Positions 1 through 10,766 of a stretch of 64,000 nucleotides of DNA are shown piece by piece. The notes under the pieces are model-generated. The model saw only the letters and a list, made by a program, of their open reading frames with translations, was not told the origin of the DNA and made no database searches. The number at the start of each line of letters is the position of its first letter. Position 1 is the stretch's first letter. Source of the DNA: Pseudomonadota bacterium. GTDB lineage: Bacteria; Pseudomonadota; Gammaproteobacteria; Burkholderiales; Burkholderiaceae_C. Where the stretch lies: contig JAKOZT010000132.1 of the NCBI GenBank assembly GCA_029779845.1, positions 62,001 to 126,000 of the forward strand, written 5' to 3'. The position numbers and the translations under genes were made by a program.

Positions 1-1243
1 CGAGCCAGCGGTGCACGTGGGCGTTGTGCGGAAACAGCTGCTTGATCTTCGCGTCGGTCTTGCGGATGTCCTCCGGGTCGCCCGACAGCGCCACCCAGCG
101 GAACGGGCCCCTGCCCTCGCAGAACAGCGGGCGGATGTAGGCCGGCACGAAGCCGGGGAAGTCGAAGGCGTTCTTCACGCCCTGGTCGAAGGCCACCTGG
201 CGGATGTTGTTGCCGTAGTCGACGGTGGGCACGCCCATCGCGTGGAAGTCGAGCATCGCGCGCACGTGCACCGCGCACGACTTCGCCGCCTCGTCCTTCA
301 GCCGCGCGTGCTGGCCGGCATCGGCCTGCGCGGCGCGCCACTGCGCCACCGTCCAGCCGGCCGGCAGGTAGCCGTTGATCAGGTCGTGCGCCGAGGTCTG
401 GTCGGTGACGAGATCCGGCTTGAGGCCGCCCGCCTTCGCGCGCTTGACCAGCTCCGGCAGGATCTCCGCCGCATTGCCGAGCAGGCCGATCGAGACGGCT
501 TCGCGCTTGTCGGTGTGTTCGCGCACCAGGCGCAGCGCGTCGTCGAGGTCCTTGGCCTGCTTGTCGAGGTAGCGCGTGCGCAGGCGGAAGTCGAGGCTGG
601 CCTGCTGGCACTCGATGTTCAGCGACACCGCGCCGGCGAAGCTCGCCGCCAGCGGCTGCGCGCCGCCCATGCCGCCCAGGCCGGCGGTGAGGATCCAGCG
701 GCCGGCGAGGTCGCCGCCGTAGTGCTGGCGCGCGGCTTCGGCGAAGGTCTCGTAGGTGCCCTGCACGATGCCCTGGGTGCCGATGTAGATCCACGAGCCG
801 GCCGTCATCTGGCCGTACATGAACAGGCCCTGGCGGTCGAGTTCGTGGAAGTGCTCCCACGTCGCCCACTTCGGCACCAGATTGGAATTGGCGAGCAAGA
901 CGCGCGGCGCGTCCGCATGCGTCTTGAACACGCCCACCGGCTTGCCCGACTGGATCAGCAGCGACTCGTCGTCCTCCAGCGCCTTCAGGCACTCGAGGAT
1001 GCGGTCGAACGAAGCCCAGTCGCGCGCCGCGCGGCCGATGCCGCCGTAGACCACCAGCTCCTCGGGCCGCTCGGCCACCTCGGGATCGAGGTTGTTCTGG
1101 ATCATCCGGTAGGCCGCCTCGGTCAGCCACGACTTGCAGGCGCGCTGCGAGCCGCGCGGCGCGCGCACCACGCGCCCGGGGGCGCTGCGGGCGGCCTGCG
1201 CGGCGGCGTGGGCGACGCGGTTCTGATCGGCGGGAGAGTTCAT
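1..1243 (-). CDS. hutU: urocanate hydratase, 3' part (C-terminus runs off the left edge)
   Basis: Reverse-strand translation [80 protein letters not shown]...[16 protein letters not shown]...; typical urocanase signature text. Not in the ORF track because it lacks a stop in the window. Confidence 0.95.
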   Translation of the reverse strand, partial: MNSPADQNRVAHAAAQAARSAPGRVVRAPRGSQRACKSWLTEAAYRMIQNNLDPEVAERPEELVVYGGIGRAARDWASFDRILECLKALEDDESLLIQSGKPVGVFKTHADAPRVLLANSNLVPKWATWEHFHELDRQGLFMYGQMTAGSWIYIGTQGIVQGTYETFAEAARQHYGGDLAGRWILTAGLGGMGGAQPLAASFAGAVSLNIECQQASLDFRLRTRYLDKQAKDLDDALRLVREHTDKREAVSIGLLGNAAEILPELVKRAKAGGLKPDLVTDQTSAHDLINGYLPAGWTVAQWRAAQADAGQHARLKDEAAKSCAVHVRAMLDFHAMGVPTVDYGNNIRQVAFDQGVKNAFDFPGFVPAYIRPLFCEGRGPFRWVALSGDPEDIRKTDAKIKQLFPHNAHVHRWL

Positions 1244-1277
1244 GACGGCGGCCTCCGGGTCGATGGCATGGATTTCA

Positions 1278-1299
1278 CAAAGTGGCCTAGACCACTTTG
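1278..1299. promoter_or_regulatory. 22-bp near-perfect palindrome CAAAGTGGCCTAGACCACTTTG, putative operator
   Basis: 8-bp perfect arms CAAAGTGG/CCACTTTG around CCTAGA, 35 bp upstream of the hutU start. Confidence 0.6.
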
Positions 1300-1327
1300 C
1301 GGAGCATCGCGCAAAGCGGCGGCCGCG

Positions 1328-2260
1328 TCAAGGCACTTCCGTCGCCACCTCGGCGAGCTGCGCCAGCAGCCACTGCAGCGCCGCCGAGCGGTCGTGGCGC
1401 ACGTGCCAGAGCGCATCGGCGTGCACCGCGCCGGGCTCCACCGGCAGCTCGCGCACCACCAGGCGGTCTTCCAGCCCGGTCAGCGGCAGGAAGCGTTCGG
1501 GCAGCACCGTCAGCAGGTCGGCCTGCGCCACCACGCGCGCGGCGGTGAAGAACTGGTTGACCGTCAGCACGATGCGGCGGCTGCGCTGCTGGCCGGCCAG
1601 CGCCTGGTCGACGAAGCCGTGGGGACGGCCGCCGAAGCTCACCAGCACGTGGTCGGCGGCGCAGAAGGCGTCCAGCGTCAGCGGCGCCTCGGCGAGCGGG
1701 TGCTCGCGCCGCATCGCGCAGACGTAGCGCCCCTCGCCGAAGCGGCGATGCCGCAGCGGCGACACGCGGCCCTGCGCCACCAGCGCCGCGACCACCTCGG
1801 GGAAGTGGCCGAGCGCGAGGTCGATGTCGGCATGCGCGAGCGACTCGCGCGGGTCGCGGTCGAGCAGCGGCCGCACCTCGATCTGGCAGCGCGCGCCCAG
1901 CGCCATCAAACGCGCCATCAGCGCCGGCAGCAGGAAGGCCGCCATCGCGTCGGCCATCGTCAGGCGGAACACGCGCGCATCGACGCGCGGGTCGAAGTCG
2001 CCCGGCTCCAGCGCGGCGCGCAGCTGGCCCAGCGCCAACCGCACCTGCGGCCACAGCGCCTCGCCGAAGGCGGTCGGAGCCACACCTCTCGGCGCACGTG
2101 TGAGCAAGTCCTCGCCTACGGAATCGCGCAGGCGTTTCAAGGCATTGCTGACGGCGGGCTGCGTCATCGCCAGGCGCTCGGCGGCGCGCGTGATGCTGCC
2201 TTCGGCCATCACGGTGTCGAAGACGCGCAGCAGGTTCAGGTCCAGCGTGCGGAAGTTCAC
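1328..2260 (-). CDS. LysR-family transcriptional regulator
   Basis: N-terminal MNFRTLDLNLLRVFDTVMAEGSITRAAERLAMTQPAVSNALKRLRD LysR wHTH; 310 aa. Confidence 0.93.
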   Translation of the reverse strand: MNFRTLDLNLLRVFDTVMAEGSITRAAERLAMTQPAVSNALKRLRDSVGEDLLTRAPRGVAPTAFGEALWPQVRLALGQLRAALEPGDFDPRVDARVFRLTMADAMAAFLLPALMARLMALGARCQIEVRPLLDRDPRESLAHADIDLALGHFPEVVAALVAQGRVSPLRHRRFGEGRYVCAMRREHPLAEAPLTLDAFCAADHVLVSFGGRPHGFVDQALAGQQRSRRIVLTVNQFFTAARVVAQADLLTVLPERFLPLTGLEDRLVVRELPVEPGAVHADALWHVRHDRSAALQWLLAQLAEVATEVP

Positions 2261-2376
2261 GGGCAGTCCTCTATTCCGCGGATGAATACCGAGTATTCAC
2301 AGCATTCACTGCAGCAAATAAGTGTTTACCCTATACTGCACCGCAGCATCAAACAGATGCCCAAGGAGTAAATGCC

Positions 2377-2655
2377 ATGACCAGCCACATCCTGCCTTCC
2401 CAGTCCTTCCGCCCGGCGCGTGCCGTGCGCATGGGGACGGCCTTCGGCGACCTGGCTCTTGCCGCTGCGCGCCTCACCCAGGCGCTGTTGTCCTCGCTGC
2501 GCCGCCCCGTGCGGAGCGGCCGTCGCCTCAGCGTCATCGAAGAGGCCAACGAGCTGCGCCAGTTCGCCAACGGCTACCTGCGCACCGATCCCGGCTTCGC
2601 CGCCGACCTGATGGCCGCGGCCGACCGCCACGAGCTGAACAACGACAAGGCCTGA
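2377..2655 (+). CDS. small protein, 92 aa, function unknown
   Basis: ATG with upstream AAGGAG; divergent from the LysR gene; C-terminal motif shared with the next ORF. Confidence 0.75.
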   Translation: MTSHILPSQSFRPARAVRMGTAFGDLALAAARLTQALLSSLRRPVRSGRRLSVIEEANELRQFANGYLRTDPGFAADLMAAADRHELNNDKA

Positions 2656-2690
2656 ACCGGGCCGCCACAGCAGTACAGAAGGAGGTCTCC

Positions 2691-2945
2691 ATGACCACCA
2701 TGATCGTCAACATCCCGGCCCACGCCAGCGCCTTCGGCGTCGAGGGCCCGGCGCCGCGCCTGGCCGACTGGCTGGCGCGCGCCATCCTCGAGCTGCAGTC
2801 GATCGGCGACTGGCTGCGCATGCCCGCGCCGGCGGTGCCGGAGGCCTCGGCGCAGCTGCTGCGCCTGGCCGAAGCCTACGACGCGACGCAGCCGAGCTAC
2901 GCGGCCGACCTGCGCGCCGCGGCCTGGATGGGCGCGCGCGACTGA
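2691..2945 (+). CDS. small protein, 84 aa, function unknown
   Basis: Strong SD (GAAGGAGGTCTCC) before ATG; contained in frame within ORF 2322..2945; followed by a terminator. Confidence 0.75.
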   Translation: MTTMIVNIPAHASAFGVEGPAPRLADWLARAILELQSIGDWLRMPAPAVPEASAQLLRLAEAYDATQPSYAADLRAAAWMGARD

Positions 2946-2970
2946 CGCTCGCGCGCCGTCGCCAACGACG

Positions 2971-2997
2971 AAGGCCGGCTTGCGCCGGCCTTTTTCT
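2971..2997 (+). terminator. Rho-independent terminator
   Basis: AAGGCCGGC-TTGC-GCCGGCCTTTTTC: 9-bp GC-rich stem followed by a T-run, between convergent stops. Confidence 0.85.
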
Positions 2998-3014
2998 TTG
3001 GAGCGTGCGCCCGA

Positions 3015-4880
3015 TCAGGCGGCGAGGCGCTCCTCGATCTTCGCCTTGGTCTGCTTCAGCGCCTCGGGCAGGTGGTACGAGAGCTGGTTGAACAGTTCGC
3101 CGTGCAGCGCCATCTCGGCCTTCCACTCGGCCGCGTCGATGCGGGTCACCTGCTCGAACTGCTCGCGGGTGAAATTCAGGCCGGCCCAGTTCAGGTGCTC
3201 GTAGTTCGGCGTGACGCCGAACACGTGCTCCGCGCCGCCGCCGGTGCCTTCGATGCGCTCGACCATCCACTCCAGCACGCGCATGTTCTCGCCGTAGCCG
3301 GGCCAGACGAACTTGCCGTCGGCGCCCTTGCGGAACCAGTTGACGCAGTAGATCTTCGGCAGCTTCGTACCGGCGGCTTGCAGCTTGGCGCCCAGGTCCA
3401 GCCAGTGCTGGAAGTAGTCGCTCATGTTGTAGCCCATGAAGGGCAGCATCGCGAACGGGTCGCGGCGCACCACGCCTTGCGCGCCGGCGGCGGCGGCGGT
3501 GGTCTCCGAGCCCATCGTCGCGGCCATGTAGACGCCTTCGGTCCAGTTGCGCGCCTCGGTCACCAGCGGCACCGTGGTCGAACGGCGGCCGCCGAAGATG
3601 AAGGCGTCGATCGCCACGCCGTTCGGGTTGTCCCACTCGGCGTCGAGCGCCGGGTTGTTGGTGGCCGCCACGGTGAAGCGCGCGTTCGGGTGCGCGGCCT
3701 TGGCGCCGGTTTCCTTCGCGAGAGCCGGCGTCCAGTCCTTGCCCTGCCAGTCGGTCAGGTGCGCCGGGGCTTCGTCGCTCATGCCTTCCCACCAGACGTC
3801 GCCGTCGTCGGTCAGCGCGACGTTCGTGAAGATCACGTCGCGCTCGAGGCTGGCCATGCAGTTCTCGTTGGTCTTGTGGTTGGTGCCCGGCGCGACGCCG
3901 AAGTAGCCCGCCTCGGGGTTGATCGCGTACAGGCGGCCGTCGGCGTGCGGCTTGATCCAGGCAATGTCGTCGCCGATGGTGGTGACCTTCCAGCCCTTCA
4001 GGCCGGCCGGCGGGATCAGCATCGCGAAGTTGGTCTTGCCGCAGGCGCTCGGGAAGGCCGCCGCGACGTGGTACTTCTTGCCCTTGGGCGAGGTGACACC
4101 GAGGATCAGCATGTGCTCGGCGAGCCAGCCCTGGTCGCGCCCCATCGTCGAGGCGATGCGCAGCGCGAAGCACTTCTTGCCCAGCAGCGCGTTGCCGCCG
4201 TAGCCCGAGCCGTAGCTCCAGATCTCCTGCGTCTCGGGGTAGTGGACGATGTACTTGGTCTTGTTGCACGGCCAGGTCACGTCCTTCTGGCCCGGCTCGA
4301 GCGGCGCGCCCACGGTGTGCATCGCCGGCACGAAGAAGCCGTCGCTGCCCAGCACGTCGAGCACGGCGCGGCCCATGCGCGTCATGATCTTCATGTTGAC
4401 GGCCACGTACGGGCTGTCCGACAGCTCGACGCCGATGTGCGCGATCGGCGAGCCGATCGGGCCCATCGAGAACGGCACCACGTACATCGTGCGGCCGCGC
4501 ATCGCGCCGCGGAACAGGGCCTTCTCGCCGGTCTGCAGCAGCGCACGCATCTCGGCCGGCGCCATCCAGTTGTTGGTCGGGCCGGCGTCTTCCTTGCGCT
4601 CGCAGCAGATGAAGGTGCGGTCTTCGACGCGCGCCACGTCGCTCGGGTCGCTGCAGGCGAGGTAGCTGTTCGGGCGCAGCTCGGGGTTCAGGCGCTTCAT
4701 CGTGCCGGCCTCGACGAGCTGGGCGCACAGGCGGTCGTACTCTTCCTGCGAGCCGTCGCACCAGTAGACGTCCTTGGCCTCGGTGAGCGCCGCCATCTCG
4801 GCGACCCACGCCAGCAGGCGGGCATGGCGGACATAGGCAGGTGCGTTCAGGCGCACCCCTTCGAGCACGGGACGGTTCAT
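3015..4880 (-). CDS. pckG: phosphoenolpyruvate carboxykinase (GTP)
   Basis: [33 protein letters not shown]...[16 protein letters not shown]...; GTP-PEPCK motifs. Confidence 0.97.
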   Translation of the reverse strand: MNRPVLEGVRLNAPAYVRHARLLAWVAEMAALTEAKDVYWCDGSQEEYDRLCAQLVEAGTMKRLNPELRPNSYLACSDPSDVARVEDRTFICCERKEDAGPTNNWMAPAEMRALLQTGEKALFRGAMRGRTMYVVPFSMGPIGSPIAHIGVELSDSPYVAVNMKIMTRMGRAVLDVLGSDGFFVPAMHTVGAPLEPGQKDVTWPCNKTKYIVHYPETQEIWSYGSGYGGNALLGKKCFALRIASTMGRDQGWLAEHMLILGVTSPKGKKYHVAAAFPSACGKTNFAMLIPPAGLKGWKVTTIGDDIAWIKPHADGRLYAINPEAGYFGVAPGTNHKTNENCMASLERDVIFTNVALTDDGDVWWEGMSDEAPAHLTDWQGKDWTPALAKETGAKAAHPNARFTVAATNNPALDAEWDNPNGVAIDAFIFGGRRSTTVPLVTEARNWTEGVYMAATMGSETTAAAAGAQGVVRRDPFAMLPFMGYNMSDYFQHWLDLGAKLQAAGTKLPKIYCVNWFRKGADGKFVWPGYGENMRVLEWMVERIEGTGGGAEHVFGVTPNYEHLNWAGLNFTREQFEQVTRIDAAEWKAEMALHGELFNQLSYHLPEALKQTKAKIEERLAA

Positions 4881-5109
4881 GTCGCTTCCGATCTTCAAAG
4901 TCAAAAAGGCGGGATTGGGCAAGCCTGCAGGGCCCGGGGTCCGGTGGGTTTGCCCAATCCGCCTCTCTCGGAGCCGCCGGGGTTACGGCGGGTTTCATGG
5001 CGGGGCCGGGTGAGGGCGGCGTGCCACGGGCGCGAGAGGCGGGGGTGATTGTGAAATCAGTGTACCGGCGCGGTAATCACCGCAGCCCGGGGGTCACCAT
5101 GCATTCGCC

Positions 5110-5156
5110 GCATAGTTCTATGCAAACGCCCGCTTGACGAGCGCCAAGCGGGCGTT
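5110..5156. promoter_or_regulatory. palindrome GCATAGTTCTATGC abutting a 12-bp perfect-stem hairpin upstream of pckG
   Basis: GCATAG-TT-CTATGC (5110-5123), then AACGCCCGCTTG-acgagcgc-CAAGCGGGCGTT (5125-5156). Confidence 0.5.
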
Positions 5157-5231
5157 GCGAAAGATCGCCGGCCCGGCCCCGGGCACGCGCGTTGCCGCTG
5201 CCGGTCACCTCACTTTCACGGACCGCCGACG

Positions 5232-5423
5232 ATGAAGCACCACCACCGCACCCCCCTGCTGCTCGCCGCGCTGGCCTCGCTCGCGCTGGTGGCCGGCTGC
5301 GACCGTCGCGCCGACCCGAACCCGCCCAGCACCTCCAGCATGCCGAGCCCGCCGCCGGCCAGCGAGACCGTGCCCGGCACGGTGCCGGGCGCGCTGCCGC
5401 CGGCCTCCGCCGCCAGCAACTGA
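5232..5423 (+). CDS. small putative lipoprotein, 63 aa
   Basis: Signal peptide with lipobox LALVAGC, then a Pro/Ser-rich low-complexity tail. Confidence 0.7.
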   Translation: MKHHHRTPLLLAALASLALVAGCDRRADPNPPSTSSMPSPPPASETVPGTVPGALPPASAASN

Positions 5424-5448
5424 GGCGGGGCGACAAACGCGCGCGCCG

Positions 5449-5892
5449 CTAGCCGATGTCGGGCTCGACCAGCGCGGCCAGCTGCAGCAGCGACTCCTGC
5501 CAGCCGAGGTAGCACATCTCGAGCGGGATCGCCTCGGGGATGTTGTCCTGCACGATCGCGACCTCGGTGCCGCAGCTCACCGCATGGAGCTCCACGCGGA
5601 CCTGCAGCGTGCCGGGCAGGTTGGGATCGTCGAAGCGGTCGGTGTAGCGGATCAGCCGGTGCGGCACGAGTTCGAGGTATTCGCCGCCGAACGAGTGGCT
5701 CTGGCCATTGGAAAAATTGCGGAACGACATGCGGAAGCCGCCGCCGACCTTGGCGTCGAACTGCTGCACGCTGCACGTGAAACCGTGCGGCGGCAGCCAT
5801 TTGGCGAGGGCGTCGGCCTCGAGGAAGGCGCGGTAGACCTTCTCGGCCGGAGCGCGCAGGACACGATGGAGTCGGACGGCACGGGAGGACAT
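5449..5892 (-). CDS. SRPBCC / AHSA1-like (START-fold) protein
   Basis: MSSRAVRLHRVLRAPAEKVYRAFLEADALAKWLPPHGFTC...VGGGFRMSF...; typical AHSA1 family. Confidence 0.85.
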   Translation of the reverse strand: MSSRAVRLHRVLRAPAEKVYRAFLEADALAKWLPPHGFTCSVQQFDAKVGGGFRMSFRNFSNGQSHSFGGEYLELVPHRLIRYTDRFDDPNLPGTLQVRVELHAVSCGTEVAIVQDNIPEAIPLEMCYLGWQESLLQLAALVEPDIG

Positions 5893-5995
5893 GGCAGGCC
5901 TTTCGATGCAATGGTGAAGAGACGACGAACAGCGGCGGCCATTTTCGACATCCGTCAAGACGCCGTCGCCGCCGCGGCTTAAGCTGACCGCACCG

Positions 5996-6385
5996 ATGAA
6001 GCTTTGCCTGCCGAAACTCCTCCCGTCCCTCGCGCTGCTGGCGCTGGGCGCCGCCGCCCAGGCCACGCCGGCCGAATACGGCGAGGCGATGTTCCGCCTC
6101 GCCACCGAGCGCGGCTGCCTGGACTGCCATGCGCTGCAAGCCGGCCGGCCGCGCGCCGACGGGTTGCCGCCGATCGCGCCGGCCTGGATCGAGATCGCCA
6201 GGCGCTATCGCGACGACCCCGGCGCCTCCGAGCGCCTGACACGCACCGTGATGGGCGGCTCGAACCCGGCGGCGCGCCACTGGGCCGGCAAGGTCGGCGA
6301 GGCCAACATGCCGCCCAACGCGACGGTGGTCAGCGAACGCGAAGCGCGCGCGCTCGTGAACTGGATCCTGGTGCTGGTGCCCTGA
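5996..6385 (+). CDS. single-haem c-type cytochrome
   Basis: Signal peptide, CLDCH (CxxCH), distal Met in NMPPN; 129 aa. Confidence 0.88.
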   Translation: MKLCLPKLLPSLALLALGAAAQATPAEYGEAMFRLATERGCLDCHALQAGRPRADGLPPIAPAWIEIARRYRDDPGASERLTRTVMGGSNPAARHWAGKVGEANMPPNATVVSEREARALVNWILVLVP

Positions 6386-6424
6386 GGCGTCGCGGCGGCG
6401 CGCCGGCGCCCGCAGAATCGCCGC

Positions 6425-7246
6425 ATGCCGATGCATCGCCGACACCTCCTGGTCGCCGCCGCGGCCGCGCTGGCCGCTCCCGTGCCGCTGCGGGCCCAGC
6501 AGCGCGCCTCGCTGGCCGACCCGCTGCGCCTGGGCGCCGATCAGGCGCTGGTCGATTCCGGCCTGGCCGCCGCGCTGCAGAAAGCCTTCGGGCGCGACAC
6601 CGGCGTGGCCGTCAAGCTGCAGGCCGGGCTGTCGCTGCCGCTGCTCGACGCGCTGGAGCGCGGCGAACTCGACGCGGCGCTGACCAACGCCCCCGAGGCC
6701 GAAACGCGCCTCGAATCGCAAGGCCTGGTGCACGACCGCCGCCGCGTCGCCGACGCGGCGCTGGTGCTCGTCGGGCCGGCGCCGAAGAAGAAGGCGCCCG
6801 ACCCGGCCGGCATCGCGAAGATGGGCGACGCCGCCGCCGCGCTGGCGCAGCTGCGCAATGCCGCGCTGGCGAATCCGGGCAGCATCGCCTTCCTCAGCAG
6901 CGGCGACGGCTCGGGTGCGCACCTCGCCGAGCAGGCGCTGTGGCGCGCCGCCAAGGTGGCGCCGGCCGCGCCCTGGTACGCCAAGGCCGAGACCGGCTCG
7001 TCGCTGATCGCGCAGGCGCGCCGGCAGGGCGCCTACGCGCTGGTCGAGCGCGGCGTCTGGGCCGACCACGGCGGCGCGCCGCTGGCGGTGCTGGTCGAAG
7101 GCGATGCGCGCATGGCGGTGCCGGTGCACGTGATGCGCTCGTTCCGCGTCAACCACCCGGCCGGCAAGCTGTTCACGCAGTGGATCACCGGGCCCAAGGG
7201 GCGTGCGGTGGTGGCCGCGCAGCGCGGCTACCGCGCGCCGGGCTGA
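6425..7246 (+). CDS. periplasmic substrate-binding protein, tungstate/molybdate (TupA)-like
   Basis: N-terminal signal; LRLGADQALVDSGLAAALQKAF...LDAALTNAPEAE...SSGDGSGAHLAEQALW resembles TupA-type SBPs. Confidence 0.7.
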   Translation: MPMHRRHLLVAAAAALAAPVPLRAQQRASLADPLRLGADQALVDSGLAAALQKAFGRDTGVAVKLQAGLSLPLLDALERGELDAALTNAPEAETRLESQGLVHDRRRVADAALVLVGPAPKKKAPDPAGIAKMGDAAAALAQLRNAALANPGSIAFLSSGDGSGAHLAEQALWRAAKVAPAAPWYAKAETGSSLIAQARRQGAYALVERGVWADHGGAPLAVLVEGDARMAVPVHVMRSFRVNHPAGKLFTQWITGPKGRAVVAAQRGYRAPG

Positions 7247-7249
7247 GCG

Positions 7250-7825
7250 ATGCGGCTGGCCAGCCTGAACGTCTCGCCGGCGCGGCCGCTGCGCATCGGC
7301 GAGCGCACGGTGATGAGCGGCATGGGCAAACGCGCCGTCGAGGGCGCGCTGGCGGTCGCGCCGCTCGGCCTCGCCGGCGACGAGCAGGCCGATCCGTCGG
7401 TGCACGGCGGCCTGGCCAAAGCCGTCTACGCCTACCCGGCCGAGCACTATGCGTTCTGGCGCACGGTGCGCGCGCAGGCGCGCGTGTCCTTGTGGGACGA
7501 AGCGCTGCCGGCCGGCTTCCTGGGCGAGAACCTGACGCTCGAAGGCCTGCTCGAGAAGGACGCCTTCGTCGGCGACGTGCTGCGCTTCCCGCACTGCGAG
7601 CTGGCGGTCAGCGAGCCGCGCTTTCCGTGCTTCAAATTGAATGCGGTGATGGGCTTCGAGCAGGCCGGCCGGCTGATGTCCGACAGCGGCTGGTGCGGCT
7701 TCTACCTCTCGGTGCGCCGGCCCGGCACGCTGCGCGCGGGTGAAGCCTTCGAGCTGCTGCCCGGGCCGCGCGAGGTCGGCATCGTGGAACTGTTCCGCTC
7801 GCGCGTGGCCGCACGGCGACGCTGA
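7250..7825 (+). CDS. MOSC domain-containing protein (YiiM-like)
   Basis: GDEQADPSVHGGLAKAVYAYPAEHYAFW...GFLGENLTLEGLLE...; MOSC signature. Confidence 0.88.
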   Translation: MRLASLNVSPARPLRIGERTVMSGMGKRAVEGALAVAPLGLAGDEQADPSVHGGLAKAVYAYPAEHYAFWRTVRAQARVSLWDEALPAGFLGENLTLEGLLEKDAFVGDVLRFPHCELAVSEPRFPCFKLNAVMGFEQAGRLMSDSGWCGFYLSVRRPGTLRAGEAFELLPGPREVGIVELFRSRVAARRR

Positions 7826-7953
7826 GGCGCGGCGCGCGTGCCTGCATCACGCCGCGCGCCGTCGGGCTGTTGGGGGGGTGTCGCGATCGGGGCGCAGAAT
7901 GCGCCAGGGGCACCGCGTCGAGTGCCCCGTCCAACCAAGGAAGGAGGCCCTCG

Positions 7954-8454
7954 ATGGGCATCGTGAGTTTCTTCAAGGAAGCCGGCGAGAAGCTGTTCGG
8001 CGGCAAGGAAGCGGTTGCCGCGCCGGCGCAGGCCAGCCCGGCCGAGCTGCAGCAGCGCTCGGCGGCCGCCAACGACGCGGCCGCGAAGGCGATCGAGAAG
8101 TACATCGGCGCCCAGGGGCTGAGCGCCGACGGCCTCGCCGTGGCCTTCGACGGTGCGAGCGGCACGGTCACCGTGTCGGGCCAGGCCGCCGATCAGGCCA
8201 CCAAGGAGAAGATCCTGCTGTGCTGCGGCAACGTGCAAGGCGTGGCCTCGGTGTCCGACCTGATGACGGTGGCGCAGCCGGCCGACGAATCGCAGTACCA
8301 CACGGTGGTCAAGGGCGACACGCTGTCGGCCATCGCCAAGAAGTTCTACGGCAACGCCAACCTGTACCCGAAGATCTTCGAGGCCAACAAGCCGATGCTC
8401 AGCCACCCGGACAAGATCTACCCGGGCCAGCTGCTGCGCATCCCGCCCCAATAA
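7954..8454 (+). CDS. kbp: BON-LysM domain protein (YgaU/Kbp-like)
   Basis: MGIVSFFKEAGEKLFG..., BON segment, then C-terminal LysM YHTVVKGDTLSAIAKKFYGNANLYPKIFEANKPML. Confidence 0.88.
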   Translation: MGIVSFFKEAGEKLFGGKEAVAAPAQASPAELQQRSAAANDAAAKAIEKYIGAQGLSADGLAVAFDGASGTVTVSGQAADQATKEKILLCCGNVQGVASVSDLMTVAQPADESQYHTVVKGDTLSAIAKKFYGNANLYPKIFEANKPMLSHPDKIYPGQLLRIPPQ

Positions 8455-8458
8455 CGGG

Positions 8459-9550
<1,092 letters not shown>

Positions 9551-9598
9551 GGGCGCTGACGATACAGTCACGCTCCGATTCCCGCTGCCGACACCGTC

Positions 9599-10441
9599 AT
9601 GCTCGCCTACCGACACGCCTTCCACGCGGGCAACCACGCCGACGTGCTCAAGCACCTGGTGCTGGTGCAGGTGCTGCGCCACATGAACGGCAAGGACAAG
9701 CCCTACCGCTTCGTCGACACCCACGCCGGCGCGGGCGGCTACTCGCTCGAAGGCCGCTACGCGCAGAAGAAGGGCGAGTACCTGGACGGCATCGCGCGGC
9801 TGTGGGAGCGCGACGATCTGCCCGAGCCGGTGGCCGACTACGTGGCGCGCGTGCGCGAGTTCAACCCGGGCGGCCGGCTCGAGCAGTACCCCGGCTCGCC
9901 GGCCTTCGCGCGCATGCTGCTGCGGCCCACCGACCCGATGTGCCTGTTCGAGCTGCATCCGACCGAGCACCGCATCCTGGAGGCGTACCTCGGCGCGCAG
10001 CGCAACGTCGACGTGCGCCATGCCGACGGCTTCGACGGGCTGAAGAGCCAGCTGCCGCCGCCCTCGCGGCGCGGCGTGGTGCTGATCGACCCGAGCTACG
10101 AAGGCCACGGCGACTACGCGCGTGTGATCGCGACGCTGCGCGACGCGCTGCAGCGTTTCGCCGACGGCGTCTACCTGGTCTGGTACCCGCAGGTCACCAA
10201 GGTCGAAGCGGCCGAGCTGCCGCGCCGGCTCGAAGCGCTGGCGCCCAAGGGCTGGCTGCACGCGCGGCTGACGGTGGCGCGCCCCGACGCGCAGGGCTTC
10301 GGCCTGGCCGGCAGCGGCATGTTCGTGATCAACCCGCCGTACACGCTGCACGACACGCTGGCCGGCGTGCTGCCCTGGCTGGTGAGCGTGCTCGGCCAGG
10401 GTGACAACGCGAACTTCCTGCTCGACCAGAAGGCGGCTTGA
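9599..10441 (+). CDS. rlmJ: 23S rRNA (adenine(2030)-N6)-methyltransferase
   Basis: MLAYRHAFHAGNHADVLKHLVLVQVL...LIDPSYEGHGDY; RlmJ (YhiR) family. Confidence 0.93.
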   Translation: MLAYRHAFHAGNHADVLKHLVLVQVLRHMNGKDKPYRFVDTHAGAGGYSLEGRYAQKKGEYLDGIARLWERDDLPEPVADYVARVREFNPGGRLEQYPGSPAFARMLLRPTDPMCLFELHPTEHRILEAYLGAQRNVDVRHADGFDGLKSQLPPPSRRGVVLIDPSYEGHGDYARVIATLRDALQRFADGVYLVWYPQVTKVEAAELPRRLEALAPKGWLHARLTVARPDAQGFGLAGSGMFVINPPYTLHDTLAGVLPWLVSVLGQGDNANFLLDQKAA

Positions 10442-10766
10442 GCGCCCGTCGTCAGCGCCGCCTGAACCAGGTGCGACGGCGCGTTCCCGTCGAAGCTCGG
10501 CAGGGTCGGCTTCTGTAGCGCCATGTAACGTATGTCGTCCGCGCGCTTGCAGCCGGGTGCCGCGAGCGGATCGAAGTGGACGTGAAATGCGCCCCCCGAC
10601 GCGCGCGTCGATGACGATGCGCATGGCGTGGCTCCGGCCGTGAGCTGGGGCCGAAACTGGGGCGCGCGTTGACGCCCGGCAAGCACCGGGCGCAACAAGC
10701 GCTTACCGCCGGGCGACGCGGCCGGTCACTCGGGCGCAGGGCACGCTTCTTGAAACGATCGCGCCC

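Noticed and set aside
10442-10700. Possible frameshifted minus-strand gene (MRIVIDARVG + GAFHVHFDPLAAPGCKRADDIRYMALQKPTLPSFDGNAPSHLVQAALTTGA across a run of six C)
   Set aside because: The reading needs an assumed frameshift, no family was recognised, and GC3 is not clearly coding. It may be a remnant or noise; not supportable as a feature.
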